64,000 nucleotides of DNA from Siderastrea radians (taxonomy: Eukaryota; Cnidaria; Anthozoa; Scleractinia; Rhizangiidae). The notes under the pieces were generated by a model. The model was not told the origin of the DNA and did no database searches. It was given only the letters and a program-made list of their open reading frames with translations. Position 1 is the first letter of the stretch; every line of letters starts with the position of its first letter. The translations under genes were made by a program, and so were the position numbers. Below are positions 1-12,300 of this stretch, piece after piece. The stretch is taken from NCBI GenBank assembly GCA_964017195.1, contig OZ024891.1:1957394-2021393 (forward strand). Reading direction: 5' to 3'.

Positions 1-1414
1 CTTTCACTCTTGAACTTGAAGCATTAGTCTTCACTTTATTTATACTCTACTTACATTTTTTCAAGATATTTGTATCTTGCAAAGCTGAATCTCTCAATAT
101 TTGTAATTTTCTTTCCTTGTAATAATCTGTCAAAAGAATTTAAACCGGATAGAATCAAAATTTTGAAAGATTTTAAACGAGGAACAACTACCATACTCCC
201 CCAGTGTAAATTTTGTTCAAATGTGTTCGCATTTGCCCGTGCCAACGATTCTATCTGGTCTGAATGCGCGAAAGAAACTACTCATTTGAGTCTCTGAAGG
301 AATTCCACCTAAAACAGAGGAACTAAAGTTATAAGGTGGAACTTTGGCAAGACCCAGGTAACTTATTGCAAGTACATACATAGTTTGGTAATGCTGTGTG
401 TGAGGAGCCCTTGACTGAGAGACAGGTTGAGATTCCGGTGAGTCTGATCTGTCTTAGAAGTATATCATGACAGGGAGATAGGTTGGTATTCCTGTGAGGC
501 TCCACTTTACTTGGCGGTATATATTGGTACTCCTCTGAGACATACGTTTGTATTCCTAGGAGGTAACTTAGAAGTGTGTGTGTTCCCGCATGGGAGATAG
601 GTTGCTATGCCTAGGAAGTAACTTACAAGATCGTTATCTTGACAGGAAGATAAGTTGGTACCCCTGTGAGGTCTTTCCTACTACACTTCGCTAGTGACTT
701 GACCTCGCTAGGTGGTTTATCTCCAAGAGAGTTTTCCCAGCCATCTTTAACACAGTGGGTTGTCCAGCTGCAAGCTAAAAGAAGACAAAAATCAATAACC
801 AACGCACCAATTTGTCAATTTGTTTTTCTGTTGTTCCGTACACATTAGCCCAAGTTCCTCCGTCTCAAATTTACTCTACGCACTCAAATGATTGTCCAAG
901 GTTTGCGAAGGTTGACTATCAAAACAAACGATACATGAACATTCCTCTACAACGTTTGGTGGTCCTAAGAGCAATTCCCGATGGTGACCGATTGACCGCA
1001 TGGGAACCGTAAGTGAGAAGTGTTTGTCTTTCAGTTATCAACTAGAAAAGGCGATTTGACGCCCCGTGTTCTGGAAAAGACTGAATGAAATTAGTTAAGT
1101 CGAAAACCATTTTACCTCCTTTGCTTGCATCAAATTTGTAAGGACAGCCATAAAGTTCTGAAGAACAAAAAAATGGTGAGTTTTATTCAGTAATACGTTG
1201 CGTCAAACTGAGGCACAGTGACTAGATGAATTATGCAAGCTACTACAACACCTCAGTGACTGAATTCAAAACCAAATCCTTTAAAAATGATGGAAACTGA
1301 TTGGTACTGATCACCATTCACTCAGTAACAGTCAGTCAGTCAGTCAGTCAGTCAGTCAGTCAAGAAATCAGGTTTTCAACAAACAGAAGACAATAATTTT
1401 TACTGCTGTCTTAC
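1..1414. other. Host non-coding DNA with degenerate minisatellite
   Basis: No gene is supported here. Roughly 410-675 contains degenerate tandem copies of a unit resembling 'gagataggttggtattcctg' followed by 'tgaggt' or 'taacttagaag' spacers. A (TCAG)n microsatellite lies at about 1,327-1,362. The stretch is probably an intron or 3' region of the minus-strand LDLa/CUB gene that starts to the right. Confidence 0.6.
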
Positions 1415-1525
1415 CGTCGCTCCTATCTCCGCAGTCGTCTTTGCCGTCGCATCGCCAGTAATCTGGGACACACAAGTTGTTTGAACACTTGAACCAGTTA
1501 CTGAAGTTACACGGCTTATCAGGAC
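1415..1525 (-). CDS. Host gene exon: LDL-receptor class A domain (exon 6 seen)
   Basis: This 111-nt internal exon encodes one LDL-receptor class A module. The cysteine pattern and the acidic calcium cage ([12 protein letters not shown]) are visible. It has a 3' splice acceptor (CATAG) at its high-coordinate end and a donor GTAAGA at its low end. Both junctions are phase 1, as in the five other exons of this gene, so the modules can be joined in frame. LDLa modules bind ligands and calcium in secreted or membrane-bound extracellular proteins. Further 3' exons lie outside the window. A (CGT)n/(CAT)n microsatellite lies in the neighbouring intron at about 1,618-1,660. Confidence 0.85.
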
Positions 1526-2486
1526 CTATGGAAAGTAAAATTAGAGCGATGTTTGATTGAAGATAGAAAACACTTATGTGCTTGTGCTTGCTTTGAATTG
1601 GTTTTGGTTGAGCCTTATCGTCGTCGTCGTCGTCGTCGTCATCATCATCATCACCGTCGCCTTCATCACCATTATCATTGTTATAATTGGCTAACAAAAC
1701 AACAGACCAAACATGCTGCACTCACCCAGGAGCAAACTTAAAAGCAGCCTTACGATTTGTGTTCTGATTGGCGCATCACCAGGTTACCATGGTTACTTGC
1801 GTTAAAAGGAATGCAATATCGGTTCAATGAGGAACAATGTTTTTTTTTTTGAAACAGCTAGGAGGTGGTTGTTATGGTATTGAGTGAGCAATATCAGTAG
1901 ATGTATGTTACCTTGAGTAGTGGTTCTATTGCAGCGGTTTTCGTATTGGCAGTTTCTGTTCACCATAAAACCCACGGTTTCAGTTTTGTTCGGTATCTTC
2001 AACGTGTGAAACACTATGCACGTGTCCGGGTTCACCGTAGGCGCTGCAAACCAAAACAAACATTTCCTCACTTTACTGTATTCGTCCTGACTGACTGGAA
2101 ATCCAGGAACTGATCCTGGGCACGAAGGCCAGGAAATGAGATAGTTGTAAGCCTGCACCGGTTTTTCGTTTCTTTGGAAAGATACGTTTAATTTCTTTGT
2201 TCCAAACAGGATAAGTAACCTGTAGGCTTTAATGTGTTGTGCTAGGAAACAGTCGAAAATATCGAAAAGAGACAGAACAGGACTGAAAACTTGAATTTTA
2301 GAGCAATGTAAGGTAATTCAGTGACCTTATGCCTGCCTCGTTCCAGTCTCTCGCTTACTCCTATTGGACGGAAATGAGGGGCCACGGGCACATTTCCCGC
2401 TTAATTTTAAGAGAGAAGAGACTGTGGAGGAGTCAGACTCTATCATGTTAACTAGCTTCCAGCGTTTTCCAGATTTTATAAAATCT

Positions 2487-2573
2487 GGCTAGCTTCCAGC
2501 GTTTTTCAGATTTTTTTTTTTAAATCTGAAAAACGTTGGAAAATCTGAAAAACGCTGGAAGCTAGCCAACCTG
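2487..2573. repeat. Long hairpin / inverted repeat
   Basis: The sequence GGCTAGCTTCCAGCG followed by TTTTTCAGATTTTT is mirrored downstream by AAATCTGAAAAACG and CGCTGGAAGCTAGCC, with one extra internal copy of the arm. It is a compact fold-back element within an intron of the host gene, probably a MITE remnant. Confidence 0.7.
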
Positions 2574-2660
2574 TATACGACAGACGCGAAAAAACGTCAC
2601 CGCTTCTTCACGCATTGCATGCCTATATTTTGTCCGTAAAAGTGACGTTGTCTCACTTAC

Positions 2661-2783
2661 GGCAGCCCATTTCGTCTGATTCGTCAGCACACTGCGCATT
2701 CCCATTGCAGCGGTGCTTCATGTCAATACACTGCTTCCACCAATGATAGTTCTTGCATTCAAACTTGCCAGCTCCACACGAGA
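2661..2783 (-). CDS. Host gene exon: LDL-receptor class A domain (exon 5 seen)
   Basis: This 123-nt exon encodes a second LDLa module, with the pattern C-G-A-G-K-F-E-C, then RCNGNAQCADESDE, then GC. The acceptor (ATTTAG) and donor (GTAAGTGAG) fit consensus and both flanks are phase 1. It follows the FN2 exon at 3,021-3,209 in transcript order and precedes the LDLa exon at 1,415-1,525. Extracellular ligand or calcium binding is inferred from the family. Confidence 0.88.
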
Positions 2784-3020
2784 CTAAATTATGAAAAACA
2801 AACAAACAAAGGTTTCTTCAGTTATCACATAAAACATAAAAGATCGTTTCTTAACGAGTAAAGACTAGACTGCGAGCAGTGGTTATTTTTCTTCAAGGAT
2901 AGCACAGCGCGCGGGAAGGCTATAAGCACGGCGAAAGCCGATTCTTTACGCGCGTTCTAACTCCATTATCCTTGCAGAAGTACAACGATTGCTCGCAGTC
3001 TTCGGGCGGTAAATACAAAC

Positions 3021-3209
3021 CGTTCTCTGCAACACAGAGTCCTCTCTTTTTGTCCCTGTCATAATTAGACGTAACAGAGCACCAAGGATCACTTATGTAA
3101 GCATCGTCTTGATGAATGCAGTCATTGTAGAGCTTTCCATTGTATGTAAAAGGGAAAACACAGCAAGCGCCCCCACCATTACCACCGTAGGAACGAACAC
3201 TGCAGTCTC
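3021..3209 (-). CDS. Host gene exon: fibronectin type II domain (exon 4 seen)
   Basis: This 189-nt phase 1-1 exon encodes a fibronectin type II module. The hallmark CCVFPFTYNGKLYNDC is followed by DPWCSV, YDRD and GLC. The acceptor is TTTCAG. The donor GTTTGT is weaker than the others. It is exactly the same length as the FN2 exon at 4,567-4,755, suggesting exon duplication. FN2 modules bind collagen or gelatin-like ligands in vertebrate MMPs and seminal proteins; the ligand here is unknown. Confidence 0.85.
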
Positions 3210-3872
3210 CTGAAATCAGTGCATGTAGATGTGAATGCTAGTACCTTTCACTAGAGACATCAAAATTAAGAGGGATAAGTTCTGATTAACTCTTTCTAGA
3301 GAGATTAGAACTATCCGATGGGAAAAATTCAGTTTTTAGAACATTTTTAACTTATCTAACGTGGGGGGGGGGAACCTCTGTGTTGTACGGGTGGGGGGAT
3401 GCTGTTTCCACCACGTTATTGTGTTTTTGTTACTAAGCCCCTATCAATTTATAGTGTTGTGAATGGATAATGAGCTGACAACAAACATGACCGCTTCACA
3501 CTGTATTTTACAATGCGATCGAACGAAGTATAGGGACTGAAGATGGCTTCTGTCTCTACCAGTCTGGGTCCAAAAGAGGGTCATGGCCCCAGGGCTCCGG
3601 TCTATAAAACACAGGGTTCCCAGGTTTCCAAGACGGCAAAATTGGGGCTCTAAGGCTCCATCGCTTTACGTTTAAGAATCCGTTTAGCCAGAATCATCCT
3701 TTTTGTTCAGGTGGTAGTTGGCGAAAAACATTGGGGGTGCTCCAAGCTCCCAGAACCCACCTTCCTCCCAACTTCTAACCCCCTCCCCACTCCAGCTTTG
3801 GGACCCTGAAGATGTAAGTCGAGTCTTAAAGTTCAGAGATCGCGTGTCGTTGATAGGAGCAGTGACACTTAC

Positions 3873-4217
3873 CAGAATCATAATACGCACGAAAACCCTT
3901 GAAATGATGCCCACGATTTGCTTTGTATACCACCAACAGTTTATTTCCACTTGAACGTACCCCCCTCGGAACGCCACTACCACAGAATGTTCCCAGGGAG
4001 GGGTCAGTAATGTTGAGTCCATCGTACACTCGTACGTGCGCACGCTCACACGTGCTACTGTTTTCTAAATCAAAGTCCGTAAAATTTAGCGTGATGTGAT
4101 TGGCTGAATCAACAGTTATTTTCCAGGTACACGTGACGTTACTTTTGTAGCTATGTGGAAAGTTAGATGAAGAAATAACTCCTGCTGCTTGCGTTCGTAA
4201 ACCGCCACAGCTATAAC
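3873..4217 (-). CDS. Host gene exon: CUB domain (exon 3 seen)
   Basis: This 345-nt phase 1-1 exon encodes one complete CUB module of 115 residues. The start is YSCGG, followed by the second cysteine in VTCTWKI, a central LNFTDFDLE, then CERAHVRVYDG and the final TFCGSG with the closing FKGFRAYYDSG. The acceptor TTGCAG and donor GTAAGTG are consensus. CUB domains are extracellular beta-sandwiches that mediate protein interactions, often calcium dependent. It lies between two FN2 modules in the predicted protein. Confidence 0.92.
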
Positions 4218-4566
4218 CTGCAACGGGAAAGACAGTAAGTGATAGGACATGAAATAGAACAGTTAATTGACATTCAGTCAAGTAAACAAATCCCTTGTTC
4301 GGTAATATCCCTCAAGCTTTCCGGTAAGTTTGCATAGTTCGTGTCATCCGCAGTATGCTACGACCCCGATGTGTACCGTTTGGTAAAAAACTTGAACGGT
4401 GGAAAATTTTAATTTTCTCCTCTTAAGATTTGGCGACAGAAATAAGCCACACATTGTCGGTTTTTTCTCCAACATCTGGCCCATGAAAAGTAGTTGTAGG
4501 ACCCAGTTCCGTCATTTTCCACCCTGACCTTCAACTAGATATACTTTAAGTGATGGATAAACTCAC

Positions 4567-4755
4567 TGCTTCTAAGGCAACGGTATTTCTCGCTGCTGTC
4601 ACTTTGAACCGTTCCAGGAAAACACCAGGGGACCCGCCAATGCTCTCTCCAGTCTTCCTCGATCACGCTTGCTGTGCACTCGGTGTATGTTCGGTTGTTG
4701 TACACAAACGGGAGCTTACAGCACTTGCTATTTTCCGTCACAAACGGGCATGATT
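4567..4755 (-). CDS. Host gene exon: fibronectin type II domain (exon 2 seen)
   Basis: This 189-nt exon encodes an FN2 module: SCPFVTENSKCCKLPFVY at the start, a TEC cysteine, then PWCFPG and EKYRC. The acceptor is CGCCAG and the donor GTGAGT. Both are phase 1, matching the phase-1 end of the predicted signal-peptide exon at 6,918-6,990. The usual W-C-x-x-x-x-x-Y-D spacing is stretched, so this is a divergent member. Confidence 0.83.
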
Positions 4756-6917
4756 CTGGCGATTAAAAAATGTGGTCTTTTTTATATACATAAAAATGAA
4801 ATGACCATATTTCAGTATTTGTGAAGTGGGACTGAAACCTTTCCTTCGCGGTGATTTTTATAGCAACCTCTCAGCAGGAAAAGAGAGTTCCTCCCAACCA
4901 TCCCCCCCCCCAAAAAAAAAAACAACAACAACAAACAAACAAAACAAAAAACCAACAAAACTCCGCGATGCGTTTGTTATTGCTAGAAAGAGTTTAGTTC
5001 ACAATTGCTGAAGTTGCCAACATTACTGCGATGATTTTTCACTTATAATATCTACACTTTCTATCCCATCTACATTTGTCACATTTTGCTCCGCAGAGCG
5101 CAAATGTTCTATATAACTGAGAAACTTTTGAGCACCTTCAGAAAAAGAAAAACTTTTGAGCACCAGTTTTCAAAAAAATTTAAGCAACATTTGAGAAGAA
5201 TTTGAGCAACTTGTGACTTAGCGTAACGCTCACTGCCCAGTTGTATAATATGGACTGTGTGTACTCGGTCACACAAGTTATCTTTTGCTTGGATTGCGTA
5301 GGGGGTGGTCTTTTTCTCTTGTACAACTATCTCCTCGCCAGCGTACAGCGAGGGTGTCGAGCATGACACCCTTGCAAAGGCGACACCGACTCGTCAGCTA
5401 TAAAATCGCTAAGAAATGTCGCAATTTCAACAAAAAGAACTTTCCGCGACAAAATACAGGTTTGTCGCTTGGCTTGTGAAATAATCGCTTCTCGTCCAAT
5501 TTTCACCGTTCTGTGGTAACCGCTTGTATAAACAAAGAGTCACTTTGGCAATTATGCATGAGGGGTGGGGGGAAGGGATCTGCGATGGATAAGCAGGGTA
5601 GTATCCTGAATATCCCATAATTCATATAGTAACGTGATGTGCGGCCCGATAGACCTAAAGCAACATTTCTTATAGGCAAACTTTACCGAACTCTTTTCTT
5701 AAAAAAGCGGGTTGATGTACATAATTCCCCGTCTTCGTCACTGGTGTGGTATATAATGGCGCAATTATTTCGATATGTAAATGAGTACATATCGATCCTA
5801 CGTGTAATTTTTTCGCTTTTCAATAATTTACCACAGGCCTTTATAAGCTTTTATAAAGAAATGTCATCCATTTGTCATCTTAATTCGAAGAGCAGATTGA
5901 GGTAAATTGCAATGGTGAAAGTAATTTTCACAGTTATTGGAACCAAATCTCGTGATACCACAATGCGAAGATCCCGTAAACTAGAATTCTCTATCCGTTT
6001 ATGTCGATTTATGTTATCTCAAGAGAAACAAAGCTGTATTCGTAAAAAAAATAACAAAACCGCAAACACCTCATTGACTGTATATTTATCAGCTAAACGA
6101 AAAGAGCTTAAATCTGTTTAATTTATGATTCACGTTCTAATTTTTCCTCAAGCGGGTTATAGAAACGGAAGATCAAGCAAGGGATATAAGTTATACTGTA
6201 AACAAAATCAGTTTATAGTACCCCTAAATAAAGTTTCGTATTTAGTTTACGTTAGTGCTTTTAATTTAAAATGAAAAATTTCAAAAGAGTGGAAAAGAAG
6301 GACCTGTCACTTACTGAATTGATGTCAAACTGAGAAAATGTTATGCAGATGAAACTATGTCAAGATATAAAAGCTATTTAAATGAATAACGTAACGAGAT
6401 AGTTATTTTTCAAATAGTGTACTCCTTCCTTCCTTTCTTCAGAAAGACCGTCAGTATTAAATAAGCAGTAACGGTTTTGTTAGAGTGGGATTTGCAAGCC
6501 TGAAATATGTTAATGTGCGACAAATGTTATACCACGCGGCCAACCCTTAATGCTACAAAATTTTTACGTCAAGCGGACTTGGTAAATTTTTCAAGGTTTA
6601 TATCCTGTATGGGTTATCAGTTGTGGAATATTTAATTATATAACATTAACAGGAGGCTCAAGATGAACAGAGTCTACTTTTGTAACGGCACGAAAGTTAT
6701 TTTGCTAGGTTTTATACCAACATAGTAAAAAAGAAATGGCTATGTTTCACAGATGAAAGTAACTTACGCCTTGACAACATTGCATAAAAGACACGGATTT
6801 ACACACAATAACTTTCAAATCAGTACATTCTCATGAAAGAAATATTTCACATGTACAATTCACAGGTGAGAAGTAAATAAAGGAAATTATGCCCTTATAC
6901 AACTCTTATCTACTTAC
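4756..6917. other. Host intron between signal-peptide exon and first FN2 exon
   Basis: AT-rich DNA with no supported exon. It contains a poly-C/poly-A stretch at about 4,900-4,950 and low-complexity tracts. No transposon protein remnant was recognised. Short ORFs here lack domain signatures or flanking splice sites. Confidence 0.5.
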
Positions 6918-6990
6918 GTTTTTCTGTCGTCGTGTATGTAATCCAAACAGAGATCAGTACAACTCCGAAGACCTCGTGTAAACTCTGCAT
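6918..6990 (-). CDS. Host gene first coding exon: signal peptide
   Basis: Reading the minus strand from the ATG at 6,990 gives a 24-residue leader with a hydrophobic core (FGVVLISVWI) ending near TYTTTEK, then a consensus donor GTAAGTAG. The exon ends in phase 1, exactly what the downstream FN2 exon acceptor needs. The predicted protein is therefore secreted: signal peptide, FN2, CUB, FN2, LDLa, LDLa, and continuing beyond the window. An additional small exon in the 2.2-kb intron cannot be excluded. Confidence 0.7.
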
Positions 6991-8823
6991 ATTCCTCAGC
7001 AATAGTGTCCTGGAAGTTAACGGCGTTGAATTTAACAGTTACTAAAAAACAGCTGCTACGGTTATGTTAGTATAAATGATATTGAATATTTATGTACTGG
7101 GGACTATCCCAGTTAAGCGCAGGGATTGCATTGAAGACGTTTTTAAATGGGTTGCTATTTGGTGGTAACTGCGTTGAACAATACAAAAAAATTTTGTCTA
7201 AACTTTCGAGAAAAATACCTGAAGGGGTTCCAGCAGTGATCCACACCAAAATGAATTTTATGCTCCCTGCTGAAACGTTGACAGACTAAACACATAGTCT
7301 CTTTTGAATAGAAATAAAAGTCAATTAAATTCCTTACTACAGCATAAAAGAGCTGTATGCGAAAGAATAAACGTCGCGCAACCTTAGAGATGCCTTGATT
7401 GTTCTGGCGTCGAATTCAATGTTATGTCGAAGACAAGCTTCAGTAGGAGTAAGAAAAACGATAAAGTTGTGCTGTAAAATAAATATATCGATGTTATTAA
7501 GATAACAGCGGTAAATATCATTTCACGGAAGGTGCGGTGTCAGACATTGGCTACCAGAAATTCTTCAATCCTCAAATTAAACTGGAGCGTGGAATTAAAT
7601 TTCAATATACCAACAAAGGGGATAAAAATAAAACGGTAAATCAAAGAAAATTTATTGGCCCTCCGACCCGCCCATGCACCAAATCCCAAACTAATGACAA
7701 AAAGAGAACTTAATCATTCCTTACAATTTAATCTAACTGTACACTGAAATCGTCCGTAAAATATTCCATTCGGTTTTCTTCCGGATAGAAAAAATCAAAT
7801 GTCTAGCGGAGCGAGCTTCGTAGCAAACTGTTGGCAAAAAGATGGCGAGAATAGAGACAAGTTCTATTTGTTGTCAACAGTTTGCCAACATGTTGTTGTG
7901 TCGTTAACACACACACCAATTTGAGTTTGCCACTCAACACGAGTTAGCCAACATTATTTTGACGTGTGAAGGCCACTTTATCCAACTTTTTTAGTTCGCA
8001 CTTCAATTTCATGGATCTCCGAGAATATAATGAACCCGCGGTTTCCCGATGGATAGTTGCTACAAGAAACATGATCGGAGATTTTTCGGGAAAACAATGA
8101 ATCATGGGTAAAAAAGATGAAGGTAGGCAACATGAATGACAAAAAGAAATCATACTTTAACAAGTGTTCGGCCTTTTTTATCTTTTCAACAATATTTTGT
8201 ACATCGTTAAAAATATCCTGTTAAGTGCATAAGGGAACAATTTTAAATGCTGTATCGTTTCATTAAACGAAACTACAGCTGTATGTGTATATCCAACAAC
8301 ATTCAAATAATGTTTATGTCTGTGTTATCTATTAAGAACTAAAAAATGGCTTAGACAAAATAGGTGAATTAAAGACAAGTAACCCTATTAACGATACCGA
8401 CCAGTAGTCTTACAGTTTACAGGATAAAATTTCTTCTTTGGCTTCATGATAAAGCTTTTTCTGAAGTAAGGCAGAAATTTATAACTTACCAATTGTAACT
8501 GCGTTACGTTTTGATCATAATTTACGTTTCTAGCTGTGTGATAAATATTTGTAACCATCTACAAACTGTATGTTGTTATTAACATAAAACGTATTTCCAA
8601 CTATTAAAGATTCACACCGACCAATCAAATTGCACTATTTTAAAGACGCTAATAGCATTGAATTGTTTCTGTTTCTTAACTTATTTACCAAGTATTTAGC
8701 AAACATAAGAAACTCCACCACAGGACAACACGTCTAAAAAGCTTTTGATTCAATAGCTTGACACTCAAAAGTTAAAAGCATATAACACGTGACCCAGTTT
8801 GACTTTGCCGGGTCGAAATGAGG

Positions 8824-9300
8824 TGTTACTATCAAAATCACTAGAGTGGTAAAAACGCCATTGGGAATTTGAACTGGCGGCGGCTAAATTCTTATCACGT
8901 GGTTTAAAAGAAAATGTCTCTTGATCGCAATGAGAAGCACCACGTGAGGTATAGCTCTGCACCATCTGCTTCCATTCCTTCGGAGTCGCTTCCATCATTT
9001 CTAACGAAAAACGACTTAAACATGGATCCGGATTTCCAACTGAAAGTGCATTTCAATGCTGGTGGAGTTCAGCCGGTACAAAAACGTTTTCTTGACCGAA
9101 GTTTTCTTACAAAAGCAAAGTTAATGACTGACTTTCCAAAAGAGGTTTCCTATCGGCGGGTCTCACAACACGAATCACATGACAATTTTTTTAGACCATG
9201 CGACCAAATTTTTTTAAAGCTACGTGATAAGAATTTAGCCGCCGCCAAATCAAATTCCCAACGGCCGTTTTACCACTCTAGTGATTTTGATAGTAACAGC
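8824..9300. mobile_element. Non-autonomous inverted-repeat element (MITE-like)
   Basis: Imperfect terminal inverted repeats of about 80 bp begin TGTTACTATCAAAATCACTA on the left and are mirrored at about 9,221-9,300. Both arms share the words GTGGTAAAA and GGCGGCGGCTAAATTC. The interior encodes no recognisable transposase, so it is probably a non-autonomous DNA transposon. A clear target duplication was not seen. Confidence 0.7.
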
Positions 9301-12300
9301 TAGCCACAAACTTTGAATGCAGAAAGCTTCTTTAAAATCATTCATTTTAGACTGCTACGACGCAATGGAAATACCGTTTCTGTTAAAAATAAAATAAAAT
9401 AAAAAAAAAATTCACAACTAAACTAACTTTGAGTTGAGCAAAAGTCAGTAGTGAATTGAATTTATTCCATCGACAAGATAAATCCTCCTGCACTATTTAA
9501 TTAAAATGATGAAGACAGATGATTCACGACGCGAAGCATTTTAAACTTGTCATACAAAGTTGCGTAAATTATTAAAAATTCAATGTTTATCATTAGAATG
9601 CAACAATTCATTAAATCTTAAATTGGAGAGATTTTCGCAAGAAAAGAGTAAGCTATTTTATGAATTACTGAGGGAAAGTATTCAGTACAGAAAATACATT
9701 TTTGGTGATATATCATTAATGAACTATTGCACCACCCAGTATATAGCTGCTAGCATGTATTTCAGTGGACCTGAAAAGATGTCACCAAACTACTAAAAAA
9801 CGTTTAAACAAAAAGGAAATAACTTGAGTATTCTTAGAGTTCTTTTTGTCGAGGCCAGCTGAATTGCTAAGCGGCCTCATGTATATTCGTAAACCGGGTC
9901 AAACATTTTGGACACAAAACTATTAATATGATTTCAAACAACTGCTTAGAAACGCACTGGAATTTCACTACAAATTTAATACAATACCTTAGCAGCGACA
10001 TGGCAAAACAGACGGTGATCCCCGAGTTCGTTGGCCAAATGTGAACGGTGTTATCTTGACTTAATAGGTATCTTCAGCAACCAAAACTGCGACGCCAATA
10101 AAACTTCAGTTTAAGACATTCGGGTTCTGTGTACCACTTCACGAATATTTCAACTCAGTAAACTATGTAATGTTACCGTGAAACACGCAGGCTAAATTTG
10201 CAGGGAGTGCGTTTTGGAGAGACCGGCTGAGAGAAGTACTTAAATGTTTAACGCTCGTGCCAAGCCATTGTTTTGTTTTGTAACGTTCTCGTCGGCGTCG
10301 AAACCTGGATATAGTGATGTGGGGAGTTTTACAAATTACGCAGTCTTACTCTGCGAAGTTTCAAAAACTAGTCTGATCATACAGAGGAATGAAGCTAGGG
10401 CATTTTAGTACTCCATGCTGAAGCCGTTATTAAGCTTACGTCACGTATAAATTATTGACGAGTTCTATTACCTCTAGCTTTTGCGGAGAAATGAAAAGAC
10501 AAAGAGAAACAGAAACTCTGAAAGTTAACTGCTCCGGGTCAAGACTTTGACGCCTGAATGAACTGAAACAAATTGCTGAGAAGACCCTTACAGGTGAGAT
10601 TTACTTAAAGGTGGTACCAGTGAAAAACACCCAAGAAATGTTTTTTTTTTTACATATTAGTTTTGTTTTATAAGCCGACAATTGCCAACTGTTACAAAGA
10701 TAGTATTTATCGCATTGGTGGGTTGACAAAGCCGCTAAATTTACCCGGAAAAATGTGTGTGCCTGACGAAGGCATAAATAATCCTTCTTTAGTCTCCTAC
10801 CCTAAAATCGAACTGAACTGACTAAGCAATAGAAAATGGCTCAACTTTCATGGAATAAGCGGACGAATTTACCATTTTCTTACTTCAATGATGTTAAAAT
10901 TTATACACCTTCCTTCTCGCGTTATAATAGGAACCAAATGACATGGAAACGCGCGTATTACTCTGTCACAGTGTGTATGAATTACAAAAATACAATTAAA
11001 AGTGACTGGTGACTTTTTTTTTCCATTTTTTATACTATGGAACTGACAATATCACACAATATTACCTCAGTCGTGAACTTAACTATAACCTGCAAATGGA
11101 AATATAGGATCTTTACATTATTAATTTAGTGGTAAGACTTTAACTTGATGTAAATTACGCGGCAAATCGAATGGACATAGCAGTCTGTTTTGAAATCATG
11201 GAATGACTTTGAAAAGAGAAAAAGCAGATAAAATCTTCATCTCTGATGAAATCATATCGTTAAACGGCTAAGTAGAATAATTCAAGTTTGTCCAGATTCA
11301 CAGAAGACCGTGAATTAATACTTAAGGTAAAGTTATAAATTGCGCAAAATCGGATAAACCTACAGTTTCTAGCAAGGTGCAGTTCATGCTTAATGCAAAC
11401 CTCAAAGCATTTGAAACAAAAGTTTTGACCAATTTGTCGTTAAAATACATGTACCTTTTGACTGAGCAGGGATAATCCATAGATTTTAAGCCTGTCGAGT
11501 AGCATGTCAGTTGTGATAGATGATGATATGCAATTGTCATACGTGTATTTATATTACAAGGGCAGCTTTCAATTAGCTATGCCGAAGGGTATATATATTG
11601 GTTTACAATCCAATAAAAGTGTTATTTTAAAATTTTAATATTATTTGTAAAATTCATATAGTAAAAGCATTCTAATAAAATAATAACAAGGAAAACTTAA
11701 ATTAGACATCAACATGCTCTCCATTCACTCATAAAAACTTTCAAAATCGTTGGCTTTTAAGCGAGAAAAACGGGGCGAATAGAGTGGTAACCTTCGAGCA
11801 CGTTTCACGTTTCATATTTTCACATCCGAATTTCTATTGAAGCTAAACACACCCTACTGAAGCTAGCTTCGTTTATGGAAATTTGTTTTGAATAATTTTT
11901 TGAGCAAATGGAATTTGTATATTTCAAAAAAAAAAAAACAAACAAACAAAAAAAAAAAAAAAAAACAAACGGAAAGAAAGAAACGACGGAAAGAAATTGT
12001 TGCTCTCTTGTGGAGCCGAATTTTGATGCCTATTTGATGAAACTGCTGCAAAAGACTTCATTTTGTAAAATTATCCTTCGAACAAAAAAAGGTTACTATT
12101 TTAAAAAATGTTAAAAATGTTTCGAGGGAAAACAGAAATAGTATCAGGCAATTGTTGAATGATTTACGCAACACAAACTTTGAGGGTTTACATACTTTTT
12201 ACGCCTTCAATTAGTTTAACAGCCATTATTCTCAACAGGAAAGCTCACTTTTAACATGAGCAAGGGCTTAGGTGGTTTTTTTTTAAGCAATTGGAAGTAC

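Noticed and set aside
51..300. CRISPR-like or tandem spacer structure among the 410-675 repeats
   Set aside because: Units are degenerate with variable spacing in animal DNA; this is a decayed minisatellite, not an array.
812..1012. 66-aa ORF considered as a host exon
   Set aside because: No domain and no convincing flanking splice sites in frame.
1553..1741. Arg/His-rich ORF
   Set aside because: It is the translation of a (CGT)n/(CAT)n microsatellite.
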